This document shows, piece after piece, positions 16,560 through 24,900 of a stretch of DNA of 64,000 nucleotides (its first letter is position 1; every line of letters begins with the position of its first letter). The translations under genes were made by a program, and so were the position numbers. This DNA is from Streptomyces sp. NBC_01351 (lineage in GTDB: Bacteria > Actinomycetota > Actinomycetes > Streptomycetales > Streptomycetaceae), in contig NZ_CP108356.1 in the NCBI RefSeq assembly GCF_036237315.1, positions 124,001 through 188,000 of the forward strand. Reading direction: 5' to 3'. The notes below the pieces were generated by a model, which saw only the letters and a list, made by a program, of their open reading frames with translations, was not told the DNA's origin and did not search any database.

Positions 16560-16814
16560 GACGCCTCGTCCCGAGCATTGGGCCGCACCCCGGGACGCCC
16601 GTCACCCGCATGGGTATCCCGCCCCAGCGGGCGCACGACACGCACAAGCCTGGTCACCGTCTCTCACTTGCGCCCTGCCTCTGCCCGTTCCGTCCCTATG
16701 GGTTCCCACCTGCGGCACCGGAACCCGAACCTGCACGCTCGCACGCCAGGCAAGGCCACCCTAACCCAACGCGCATACGGGGGTGCAGGGCGGCCACGTT
16801 GGGCCGCTTGCCGC

Positions 16815-17426
16815 ATGACCCGCAGTGACCTGGTTGACATGCTCGGAGCCATCGCCGAGTCGGAGGACAACATCGCGAGGCGCGAGTTCCTCGACGCGTT
16901 TCCCGAAGACTTCGGACTGCTCGATGAGCAATCGGCACAGGAGGTTGCCCGGCCGATCATGATGACGGGGGTCTGCAGGCATCATGCACCGGTGAGCACT
17001 ATCGTGAAGTTCTTCGTGGCGCCTGACGATGAAAAGGCCGCCCTCGTGGTCGGGGCCGGACCGGGACCCGCCTTCGAGTGCCTCTCGCTCGGCAACTTCG
17101 ATGTCGAAGAGGCCGTGATTGAGTGGGAATGCCTCTTCTTCGGAGGCAGTTTCGAAGAGCTCCTAGGGGCTGGCGAACCGCGAATAGTCGCTGATGAGGA
17201 CGACGACGGGTGCATTGTCTTCGCGTTTTCCGACCGCCTGGTGGACGCTTTGGCCACGGCGGAGCCCTCCCGGCTGCATGAGATAGCCGTGGCGTGGGCC
17301 CGGCAGCGGGAGGAGGACGGCGAGGACATCGCTCCTGCTGTGGCCGGCGAGATGGTCGAGGGTCTGGGCACTCTCGCCCGCGGCCGGGCAGACCATGACC
17401 ACGGCTTGTACTGCTGGGTCGCGTAA
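16815..17426 (+). CDS. Unknown cytoplasmic protein
   Basis: A 203-residue acidic protein, from MTRSDLVDMLGAIAESEDNI to HDHGLYCWVA. The frame is open upstream of the chosen ATG, but that part reads as low-complexity Arg/Pro and is not credible. Visible are VKFFVAPDDEKAALVV (about 65-80), an acidic run VADEDDDG (about 125-132) and two helices near the end. No signal peptide or membrane segment. I do not recognise the family; the layout resembles small SMI1/KNR4-like or immunity-type proteins, without a diagnostic motif. Confidence 0.7.
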   Translation: MTRSDLVDMLGAIAESEDNIARREFLDAFPEDFGLLDEQSAQEVARPIMMTGVCRHHAPVSTIVKFFVAPDDEKAALVVGAGPGPAFECLSLGNFDVEEAVIEWECLFFGGSFEELLGAGEPRIVADEDDDGCIVFAFSDRLVDALATAEPSRLHEIAVAWARQREEDGEDIAPAVAGEMVEGLGTLARGRADHDHGLYCWVA

Positions 17427-17951
17427 GTGGACCACCGCCCATGAGGACGGTGGTCCGTTCAACGCGAGCTCAAGCGCTTATGGAGTCCTCCGCAGCGGGA
17501 TGCTGTCGCGGGCTCCGGACCGGCATGGCGGGGCGGGCGGCCTCGGGAGTCGCCGGCAGAGCGACGATGGTCACGGGCTGCCGGCAGTGCGGGCAGTTTC
17601 GCGTCGCGCCGGGCTCCAGCGGGGCCGGTGGTCTTTCGCCGAGCCGACGGGCTCGTTCCTCGTCACGGGCCTGACCGCGGAGCCGCTCGGCATTGCGGCG
17701 GAAGGACCGAGGGGGCTCATCGGATAGAGCCCGATGGACTTACCAGAGAGTACGCCTGTCTAGGCGAGTCAGCTCTCGTAAACGTCGGCACACAGGCGCA
17801 TGTCGAGCCTGTCCCACCGCCATGCGTCCCGGCCCGCCCCTTCACCCGCACAGGACCAAGAGGCATCGATTCTGCACCTCTGACGGGCACTCTTGCGTGG
17901 CATGCGCCCGCCGGACATCCGCCGGTCGACGGGGCCGTGCGCCACGGCTGT
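17427..17951. other. Gene-free stretch with possible zinc-ribbon relic
   Basis: 525 bases. On the minus strand a frame at about 17480-17733 reads EPPRSFRRNAERLRGQARDE and RNCPHCRQPVTIVALP to a stop, a plausible C-terminal piece with a Cys-x-x-Cys knuckle, but it has no start codon and follows a stop. It may be the tail of a lost gene. Nothing else was found. Confidence 0.35.
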
Positions 17952-18470
17952 TCACACCGGATTCTCGGAGCGGCAGCACCCGTACCTGTTGGTCATGTCG
18001 TAGTCGTGGCCGACCAGGATGCGTGCGCCGCAGGCGGCGCAGACCGCGGGCGTCACCGGGTTCACCCGCAGGACGTAGGCGTTCTCCAAGGCCAGGACGG
18101 CGTCCACGGACTCCTTGCCGTGCTCCTTGATGCCCTGTTCGATGAACTCGAAGGCGCCGTACTGGGCCCCGCACTCGCAGTCGATGCGGTTGGAGTGGGC
18201 CGGCCCGATGTCCTTGATCCCCAGGTCCGAGGTGATCCTCTCCCTCTCCTCGCGCGATACGGGTTCCATGCCCCGGTCCTTGATCCGTCTGGGGCTCCAG
18301 TACCACGCCTTGAACGCCTCGGCCTGTCCGGGGGAGAGGTAGAACGTCACCGATCTGCCGGCCTTCAACGCGTCCTGCACAGCCGCCACGACCGCGCTGT
18401 CGTCCCCCGACATCACGATCCTTCCGTCGCGGACCAGGGCATCGATCTCGGTGAGCGAACCGCTCTTCAT
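17952..18470 (-). CDS. Unknown protein with C-terminal Cys-rich ribbon
   Basis: A 172-residue protein beginning MKSGSLTEIDALVRDGRIVM; GGAAGGA lies 6 bases before this ATG, which is why it is preferred to an upstream in-frame start. Residues about 40-60 form a helix/strand unit (AGRSVTFYLSPGQAEAFKAW). The C-terminal third carries CECGAQYG and CAACGARILVG with a final CC, suggesting a zinc ribbon. No homologous family comes to mind. A role as an immunity or regulatory protein is possible but unsupported. Confidence 0.72.
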   Translation of the reverse strand: MKSGSLTEIDALVRDGRIVMSGDDSAVVAAVQDALKAGRSVTFYLSPGQAEAFKAWYWSPRRIKDRGMEPVSREERERITSDLGIKDIGPAHSNRIDCECGAQYGAFEFIEQGIKEHGKESVDAVLALENAYVLRVNPVTPAVCAACGARILVGHDYDMTNRYGCCRSENPV

Positions 18471-18689
18471 GGGCGTCCTTCCGGTGGGCTCCGTCGGCTC
18501 CGACCGTTCGATGCTCACCCGTGACCCCGCCACCGGCCAGCGGGGGCGAGCGACCGGGGGCCTCCGCGCCCTCCACCGAGCCGGGTGGCCGCACTGAAAC
18601 GTGCCCTGGTGAGCTGCCAGCCGCTGGCGGCCCCGACCCCCGCCGCAGCGCCGGGGCAGGGTACGCCGAAGCCCACCAGACCGCAGTCA

Positions 18690-19229
18690 TTAGGCGCCGC
18701 CCGCGATGACGGTCGTCCCGGCCGCTGAGGCTGGCAGGTACGACTCCCGCCAGGCGTGGGCGTCGGCCTTGTTGCCGGGCACCGGCCGGGCGGAGGCGAT
18801 CACCAGACGGCTGTCCGCGTCGATGATGACCTGCACGTTCGCCGAGAACCGGTAGTTGCGGGAGGACGCGGCGATGGTGCGGTCGCGGACTGGGATGATG
18901 CCGTCCGCGATCCACAAGCGTTCGACATACGCGACGGGCGGCGGCGCCGGCTCCATCGCGAGGAGCGGCCTCAGCCGCTGGATGATTCGGCAGACGGTGG
19001 CCGGGGAGATCCCGAAGAACGGGGCGAGCTGGCGCATTGTGAGAGTGGTGCGGTAGCACACGGCCACCAGCTGGACCCGGTCCGGCAACGGCAGGCACCA
19101 CGGACGGCCGCCACCGGGACCGTTACCGCCCCGCTCCCGCACCACCTTCACGAGTTTCTCGAACCGGCCCATCCGCAAGCCCGTGAATGTCTCCACCCAC
19201 AACGACTCAGCCCGCAACACCCGACCCAT
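18690..19229 (-). pseudogene. IS5-family transposase, truncated
   Basis: About 179 codons: RAESLWVETFTGLRMGRFEK, an HTH (LTMRQLAPFFGISPATVCRI), then WIADGIIPVRDRTIAASSRN with the first Asp and VIIDADSRLVIASARPVPGN. The frame ends at VIAGGA, where active relatives have an Asp-Gly-Gly motif carrying the second catalytic Asp. The remaining half of the protein is absent. This is a different IS5 subgroup from the elements at 14568, 35080 and 46244. Confidence 0.8.
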
Positions 19230-19313
19230 ACAAGAGGAATGCCCATCCCGGACGTTCGCAGGACTCATCCGGATATCCCCCTCAACTGCCTCTGCAACCG
19301 ACAGGATGTCCGC

Positions 19314-19655
19314 ATGCTGAGGAGACGCAGCCCCCGCACGCAGCGCGTCATCGTCGAGCCCGAAGTCCTCGGGGCCGGCCTCTCCCTGTATGACCTCGGC
19401 TTGTACGTGAAAGTCAGCGAGTACCTCCTGGACGTCGACCAGGACATCAGCGTCGACGACTTCATTACGCCGCTCCGCCGCGGGACCTTCGGCCAGGCGA
19501 ACAGCGAGGCCGAGCTCCGTGCCGGGCTCCAGCGCATTGCGGACGCAGGGCTCCTCGACCTCGACGACCACGAGGATGGCGTACTTGCCCATCTCCTGGC
19601 CGAGCGGATCAAGAACCTCCCGCCGTACTCCCCTCCTTCCCAGCAGCGCTCATAA
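19314..19655 (+). CDS. Unknown small protein, possible winged-helix type
   Basis: A 113-residue protein starting MLRRRSPRTQRVIVEPEVLG, with AGGATG 9 bases upstream. LYDLGLYVKVSEYLLDVDQD and ELRAGLQRIADAGLLDLDDH (about 72-91) look like the helices of a winged helix domain of the kind that opens replication or phage-type proteins. The stop is 8 bases before the next gene, so the two are probably one operon. It may have lost its original upstream context to the adjoining IS5 relic. No function assigned. Confidence 0.65.
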   Translation: MLRRRSPRTQRVIVEPEVLGAGLSLYDLGLYVKVSEYLLDVDQDISVDDFITPLRRGTFGQANSEAELRAGLQRIADAGLLDLDDHEDGVLAHLLAERIKNLPPYSPPSQQRS

Positions 19656-19663
19656 GGAAATCC

Positions 19664-20485
19664 ATGTCTGTCGACCAGGACACGAACCATGACAGCGGCG
19701 ATGGTTGCCTATCCATGCACAACGGCTGGTTTTCCAGCGGATGGCCAAGCTATCTTCCCCAGCACCAGGCGATGATGCTCTGCATGCTCTTCGGCACAGC
19801 CGCAGTCCGCGGACTGCGAGGCAGCCTCGATGAGGTCGCCCAGCAGCTCTTCAACGGTGAGCCCGGCGCCTTCTTCGGCCGGCGTGGAGGCACTCTCGAT
19901 TCCCCCGTCGTTTGGATGGACGACGACGAACTGGAGTACCTCGAGACCGACGAGGAGAAGGACCAGTTCTGCACGGATGCCGCAGAGCACCGAGCCAGGT
20001 GCGAGGGACTGTTCCGCGCCGCCGGCGTGGCGGTTCCAACGACCATCCGTGAACTCGCGGACACCATGCTCGCGCTGGGCATCGCCACGGTGCAGGACGG
20101 CGTGTGGTCCATGCAGGACCCCATCCCCGGCCCCGAGACGGTCCTCGACCTGACGGACGCCGAGCGGGCCGGGATCGCCGACACGCGTCGCATCTGGGAA
20201 AGCGGCTCCGCAGAGAGCACTCTGCTCAACTACCTCACGGACGACCTAGGCCAGCCGGGCGAGGTCTTCACCTCTGTCGACCGGCTGGCCGAGGCATCGA
20301 AGCTCAGTGAGGACGACGTCCGGTACGCGCTCGGCCGAATGATCCATGAGAACGACGTCCGGCTCGAACGTGGCTCCCCCCGCGCGCAGGTGAACCTCGA
20401 TGACCTGAAGAACCATGAACGGTTCCACCTCGTGGCGGACTGGCAGCACTTCAACGAGAACCGCATCATGATCAGGCGGGGCTGA
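19664..20485 (+). CDS. Unknown protein, DUF6042-like
   Basis: A 273-residue acidic protein. A conserved-looking opening (WFSSGWPSYLPQHQAMMLCM, about 23-42, then LFGTAAVRGLRGSLDEVAQQ) recalls the Streptomyces family I remember as DUF6042, but I could not check this. The middle has VPTTIRELADTMLALGIATV, and the C-terminal third VDRLAEASKLSEDDVRYALG (about 210-229) resembles a winged helix. The ATG follows an AAGGA site 8 bases after the previous stop; the two genes share winged-helix-like segments and likely work together. Confidence 0.7.
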   Translation: MSVDQDTNHDSGDGCLSMHNGWFSSGWPSYLPQHQAMMLCMLFGTAAVRGLRGSLDEVAQQLFNGEPGAFFGRRGGTLDSPVVWMDDDELEYLETDEEKDQFCTDAAEHRARCEGLFRAAGVAVPTTIRELADTMLALGIATVQDGVWSMQDPIPGPETVLDLTDAERAGIADTRRIWESGSAESTLLNYLTDDLGQPGEVFTSVDRLAEASKLSEDDVRYALGRMIHENDVRLERGSPRAQVNLDDLKNHERFHLVADWQHFNENRIMIRRG

Positions 20486-20685
20486 CGCGCAACTCCCAAC
20501 GCTGGGCGGGCACGGACCAGGCCCGCCCCGACCAGAACATCAGAGGCATCGACTCGATCACCCCGGACGACTTCAAGAAGCCGAGAACGCGAAGTGGCGG
20601 GCTCCGCTCCCGGGGGTTTGACTGCCGGGCGCCGAACGGGATGTGTGAGACTCCCATCGAATGATCATTCGGGGGGAGTTTCACG

Positions 20686-21267
20686 TTGAACGCGTTCTTG
20701 AAGAGGGTCTGGATCGGACTGGCCGCGACTTTGATCGTGAGTCTGGCTGCCGTGGTCCTGCCGGACCAGGTACAGATCGACGACGACGGGCGCGTGCACC
20801 TGGGCGCGCCCTTGTCCAAGCCGTCCGGGTCCGCGTCGGCGCCAGCGCCGGAGCCTGAACCCACGTCGCCACCCCTCACGCGGGACGAGGTGGACGAAGT
20901 GATCCGGACGGCGGTCCGCGCGGCGGGCCTCGACCCGGAGCAGGGCAAGGCGACAGTCCCCGCCGGATCCAACCTGAACAGGACGGGCTGGCTGGCCGTC
21001 CGGGAGATGGCCGCCGCACAGTCCGAAATGAAGGCGATCTGTGCGGACTTGGAGCGCCAGGGCTGGATGCTGAACCCGAACGGCGACAGCTCCGGCGCCT
21101 CCCGCAGCTACAAGCGCGGGGGCTGGTACCTGCTGGTGAGCACGCGCGGGAAAACCCAGGCACCGTCCAATACGCTGAGCGACTCGCAGACCTACCTGAC
21201 CATGACCGGGCTCCAGCTCAACCTGTCCGACATACCGCTCCCCGAGATCACCGTCCGCATCCGCTGA
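20686..21267 (+). CDS. Membrane-anchored or secreted unknown protein, TTG start
   Basis: A 193-residue protein with TTG start (GGGGGGAG 7-14 bases upstream decides it). Residues 8-26 (VWIGLAATLIVSLAAVVLP begins at 8) form one membrane segment, then a Ser/Pro/Glu-rich linker (about 45-62) and a soluble domain with WLAVREMAAAQSEMKAICAD and a Tyr-rich strand (YKRGGWYLLVSTRG). This fits an N-terminally anchored extracellular protein. Family unknown. The first codons contain TGAACGCGTTC, 11 of 12 bases of the palindrome found upstream of the gene at 58253, which may be chance. Confidence 0.72.
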   Translation: MNAFLKRVWIGLAATLIVSLAAVVLPDQVQIDDDGRVHLGAPLSKPSGSASAPAPEPEPTSPPLTRDEVDEVIRTAVRAAGLDPEQGKATVPAGSNLNRTGWLAVREMAAAQSEMKAICADLERQGWMLNPNGDSSGASRSYKRGGWYLLVSTRGKTQAPSNTLSDSQTYLTMTGLQLNLSDIPLPEITVRIR

Positions 21268-21766
21268 CCACTCACAGCACAGCCCCCACTGTCTTCCGCC
21301 TTCGTCGGCGGGGTCACGACGGCCTGGGCTGCGGGTCGGTCGGTGGCTTCGAAGGTGTCCGGGGGGCGTCCCAGCAGTCCAGTGTCCTTCCGGTGCGGAC
21401 CGGTCCGTCAAGGGCGCTCGGGCCTCCACACCGGCAACCTGGTGCAGCGCGCCGGCCGGACCCTCGACGAACACGTCCGCAAAATTCGCGGGAAAGGCCC
21501 TTGGGCTTCGCCGAAAACGCCCCCTCGGAGGCCTTCGGCGGGGCCTTCGCGCTGCTCCGCTCGCTGCCGCGACCAACCCAGAACGGCAGCTTCGACAAAG
21601 CCATGGACGCAGCCGCCTGAGACCTCGTTGCATACGCTCTGACCTGCATATTTACCGCAGAATACCTAGGATGGGCACGCATGCACGACGGCGCGGAAGT
21701 AGCGTCGGGCTGCTTCGACGGCCTCCGCCCGCAAACGTGCTCAGGACGGCCCAGGAAGGGTGTTTC
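21268..21766. other. Gene-free stretch with degenerate coding signal
   Basis: About 500 bases upstream of the GyrB-like gene. Between 21430 and 21620 the plus strand reads LVQRAGRTLDEHVRKI in one frame and GFAENAPSEAFGGAFALLRS in another, like a frameshifted remnant of a helical protein ending at TGA 21618-21620. I cannot name the family. The promoter of the GyrB-like gene should lie between 21620 and 21760. Confidence 0.4.
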
Positions 21767-22957
21767 ATGACCGAGTCCGGCAACCCCAGTCAGCCGACGA
21801 ACGTGAACGAGTACACCAGCAGCCACATCCAGGTATTCGAAGGCCACGAGGCCGTGCGCAGGCGCCCTGGCATGTACATCGGCTCGGCTGGCGAGCACGG
21901 CCTGCATCAACTGGTGTACGAGGTCGTCTCGTACGCCACCGACGAGCACCTGGCCGGCCACGCCGACGCCATCGACGTCACGATCACCCCGGAGGGTGGC
22001 ATCCGTGTCGCGGACAACGGGCGGGGCCTGCCCGTCGAGGTGGAAGAGCCCACCGGGAAGTCGGCCGTCGAACTCGAACTGACGGAGCTGTCCTTCGGCT
22101 CCAAGCCGCACACCGGCTACGGGGTCTCCGGCGGTCTCAGTGGCCTGGGTCTGTGCGTCGTCAACGCGCTGTCGAGCCGTCTGACGGTCGAGGTCCACCG
22201 AGACGGCCACCGTTGGACCCAGAAGTACGAGAAGGGCACCCCGGTCACCCCCTTGACGAGGAACGAGGAGACGAGCGAACACGGCACCACGATCACGTTC
22301 CTGCCCGACGCCGACATCTTCGAGACCACCCGGTACTCGTTCGCCACGCTGTCGGAGCGCTTGCAGGAACTGGCCTTCCTCAACGGGGGCCTGGCCGTCT
22401 CGCTCACCGACGAGCGTCCGGAGCGGCCGGTCCGCTACCACCACACGGACGGCCTTCGGGACTACGTCGCCCGCCTCAACCCCTACCCCCCGAGTCTCGT
22501 CCACTCCCCCGCCATCGCCTTTGAGTCGGAGAACGAGGACGAGACGATCTTCGTGCAGGTCGCCATGCAGTGGAACACCTGGTCCCAGGGAGAGTTCCGC
22601 TCCTTCGCGAACAGCACCCGCACCCGCGAGGGCGGTGCTCACGAAGAGGGCTTTCGTACCGCTCTCACAGATGTCGTCAACGACTACGCTCGCCGGCAGC
22701 GGCATGTGTCCGCGGACGACGAGGACATCACGGCCGAGGCCGTCCACGAGGGCCTGACTGCAGTCGTCTCCGTAAAACTCGCCCATCCCGTCTTCGAAGG
22801 CGCCACCAGGACCAGGCTCAGCAACCCCGAGGCGGAGGCCTACGTCCAGGAGGTCGTCAGCAAACACCTGACCGACTGGCTGGACCACCATCAGAACGAA
22901 GCAGCGTCCATCATCCGCCACATCCTCAATGCCCCTACCGGACACGGGAGGCGGTGA
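21767..22957 (+). CDS. GyrB-like GHKL/transducer protein without TOPRIM, probable pseudo-ATPase
   Basis: A 396-residue homologue of the N-terminal ATPase and transducer domains of DNA gyrase B; full GyrB has about 650-800 residues, and the TOPRIM and tail are missing. Residues 24-40 match FEGHEAVRRRPGMYIGS. The general base Glu is kept (E52) but the Mg-binding N-box Asn is Tyr (Y56, EVVSYATDE against EVVDNAIDE). DNGRG is kept at 83-87; GGLHGVG has become GGLSGLG (122-128), and the transducer loop QTKTKL has become ATRTRL (about 345). GGAAGGG lies 7 bases before the ATG. ATP turnover is doubtful. It could still bind nucleotide, dimerise or interact with gyrase; the function is open. Confidence 0.85.
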   Translation: MTESGNPSQPTNVNEYTSSHIQVFEGHEAVRRRPGMYIGSAGEHGLHQLVYEVVSYATDEHLAGHADAIDVTITPEGGIRVADNGRGLPVEVEEPTGKSAVELELTELSFGSKPHTGYGVSGGLSGLGLCVVNALSSRLTVEVHRDGHRWTQKYEKGTPVTPLTRNEETSEHGTTITFLPDADIFETTRYSFATLSERLQELAFLNGGLAVSLTDERPERPVRYHHTDGLRDYVARLNPYPPSLVHSPAIAFESENEDETIFVQVAMQWNTWSQGEFRSFANSTRTREGGAHEEGFRTALTDVVNDYARRQRHVSADDEDITAEAVHEGLTAVVSVKLAHPVFEGATRTRLSNPEAEAYVQEVVSKHLTDWLDHHQNEAASIIRHILNAPTGHGRR

Positions 22958-23169
22958 CGAAGGGCTTCCCGCTTGGCCGGCCACGGTCTTCCTGGCGGCA
23001 GAAGATCGCGGCAAGAAGGCGCCACCGCCTCCGGGCGGACCAGGACCGCCATCGAGGACGTCGCGACTGCTCCGCACGGCCGCGAACCGGACGCCGGTCC
23101 ACGGGTGTCCGGGGCAGACGGCCAGGTGCTCAGCAACCTGACAGGAAGCGATTCGCGCCGCAGGTTGCG

Positions 23170-24063
23170 TCAGAACCGGTACACGCCGAGATCGCGCACC
23201 GTGTCGGCCAGAGCGCGGATGAGGTCGTTCTCGGCTTCGGTCCGCCAGACCAGAGCGAAGTTCATGGTGGTCATGTCGGGGACGGGAAGCCATCGGATGT
23301 TCGGCATGCCCCAATACCTGGTGACATGGCCGGGGAAGGCGTGGATGATCTCGCCCATGCCGACGCGATTGATCAGCTCATCACCGGTATCCGCGGCCGC
23401 GGACGTGATGCGCTCGATCGTCCGGCCTCGTGGGGTTTGGAAGGGCAGGTAACTGTCCTCCCAGTAGTCGGGCAGGTCGAGGGCAGTGCCATGCGGGAAG
23501 TCGGCGAGAAGCTCCAGTGGCACGGAGTCCCGTCCCGCGAGCCGGTGGTCGGCGGCCACGGCGAGGATCCGGGAGTCGGTGCACAGGATCGGACCGACGG
23601 TGAAGTCCGGCTCTTCCACGGGGAGCCAGATGACAACGACGTCCATCGCACCGCTACGGAGCTGGCCGAACACATCGGTGAACGTTACCTGACGGATCTC
23701 GAGTCCCCATTGCGGGTACCGCGCGCGGAACGCCTTCCAGTAGGGGTACAGATCGACGACGTTGAAGGGCATCAGGCTGACGCGGAGCTGTGCGGTGATG
23801 CCTCGGGCCGCCAGCCGGGCGCGCTCCAGGGATTCGTGCAGGCCCGCATAGACCGGTTGTAGATCGTCGCGGAACTGCCGGCCGACCTCAGTCAGCCGCA
23901 CCGTGCGGCTGGTGCGGGTGAAGAGGTCGGCACCGATGCGCCGCTCCTGCTTCTTGATGGCCTGACTGACGCGCGCCTGGGAGACGTGCAGCCGCTGTGC
24001 GGTCCGACTGAAATGCAGCTCCTCCGCCAGTACCAGGAATATCTCGATGTCCCGCAGCTCCAC
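23170..24063 (-). CDS. LysR-family transcriptional regulator
   Basis: A 297-residue regulator. The winged helix at 2-60 reads LRDIEIFLVLAEELHFSRTA then QRLHVSQARVSQAIKKQE, and the effector domain follows (LRVSLMPFNVVDLYPYWKAF near 85; LRSGAMDVVVIWLPVEEPDF near 130). GTG at 24063 is the start by alignment with LysR length, with GGGGGG just ahead; the frame runs 40 codons further up without family similarity. No divergently transcribed target survives on the other side, which is unusual for LysR. The target is unknown. Confidence 0.88.
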   Translation of the reverse strand: MELRDIEIFLVLAEELHFSRTAQRLHVSQARVSQAIKKQERRIGADLFTRTSRTVRLTEVGRQFRDDLQPVYAGLHESLERARLAARGITAQLRVSLMPFNVVDLYPYWKAFRARYPQWGLEIRQVTFTDVFGQLRSGAMDVVVIWLPVEEPDFTVGPILCTDSRILAVAADHRLAGRDSVPLELLADFPHGTALDLPDYWEDSYLPFQTPRGRTIERITSAAADTGDELINRVGMGEIIHAFPGHVTRYWGMPNIRWLPVPDMTTMNFALVWRTEAENDLIRALADTVRDLGVYRF

Positions 24064-24420
24064 CGGCCCCCCGGCCTCCGTCGATAATCCGGCGGCTATC
24101 GAACCGCATGGAAGTCTGACGTGATCATACGTGCGAACCGCAAGATCGCTGAGGCCTGCGATCACGCATGAGGGACCAGGCATTCGTACGGTCGACGCGG
24201 TGAAGCACCCCGGCTACGCCTTCGTCCCGATATCGACGTGTCTCGCCTTCAACCACGTCAACGCTGTGGTCAGTGAGCCCGCCGACACTACTGAAACTGC
24301 CATTGAGCGACGCCATCGACCTCTGCGGACCCGTGACCCCCGGCATGTACTGGCCACCGCTGCCGGCGTGGTACGCGACTGCGATGCCGTTCGGGCGACG
24401 TGTCGCACAATCCGGAACGG
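24064..24420. other. Gene-free stretch upstream of LysR gene
   Basis: 357 bases. This should contain the LysR promoter and, normally, a divergent target gene, but no convincing plus-strand gene follows. No clear T-N11-A site could be singled out by eye. Short frames here look like shadows or decayed sequence. Confidence 0.4.
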
Positions 24421-24900
24421 TCAGCCAGTAACACGGACTGTGACGCGCAACTTCCGCAGGCCCCACGGAACCGTGGCGGCGGTGCTTACGACGGTCTCGC
24501 CTTCGCGCTCGGCGTGGATCTCCCACTCGCGGTATCCGGGATCGGACTTGTAGGCGACGGGTACCAGCGTGACAGCGGACCCGTCGGCCGTGGGGGTCTC
24601 CCACTGCAGCCGACTGTCCAGTCGCAGCGGCACCATCCCTCCCGCGGTGAGCGTCACCGTCCGCCCGTCGTCGTCCTCGGTGAGGAAACGTGGTGCGGAC
24701 GCGGACGCGGATGGAGAAGCCGTTCGCGAAGGCGGCACGGACAGCGCCGGCGTTCGACCCGGGGGCTCCGCCACAGGGGTACTTCCCGGAACCTGTCCCG
24801 TCGGTGCCGCAGGCGGTCCCGGGTTCGTGCACGCGGCCGCCGCCACCCCGAAAACCAGGGCGGCGGCGGCCGCGCGACGCAGCGCGCGTTCCTTCGTCAT
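24421..24900 (-). CDS. Putative lipoprotein coupled to M36 peptidase
   Basis: A 159-residue protein with a lipoprotein signal: RALRRAAAAALVFGVAAAAC, with the modified cysteine at C24 (AAAC lipobox). A Pro/Thr/Ser linker (25-70) leads to a compact beta domain (RTVTLTAGGMVPLRLDSRLQ, then PGYREWEIHAEREGETVVST) ending in a strand-rich tail. Its ATG overlaps the TGA of the protease (ATGA at 24897-24900), so translation is coupled. Possible roles are surface partner, chaperone or inhibitor of the protease. No family is assigned; it has only a vague chagasin-like strand pattern. Confidence 0.8.
   Translation of the reverse strand: MTKERALRRAAAAALVFGVAAAACTNPGPPAAPTGQVPGSTPVAEPPGRTPALSVPPSRTASPSASASAPRFLTEDDDGRTVTLTAGGMVPLRLDSRLQWETPTADGSAVTLVPVAYKSDPGYREWEIHAEREGETVVSTAATVPWGLRKLRVTVRVTG

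Noticed and set aside
21767..22957. Calling this an aminocoumarin-resistant DNA gyrase B
   Set aside because: Resistance GyrB proteins are full length; this one lacks TOPRIM and has altered ATPase residues.
21314..23314. 666-codon open frame on the minus strand
   Set aside because: Mirror of the GyrB-like gene; no similarity, low complexity and no start signal.
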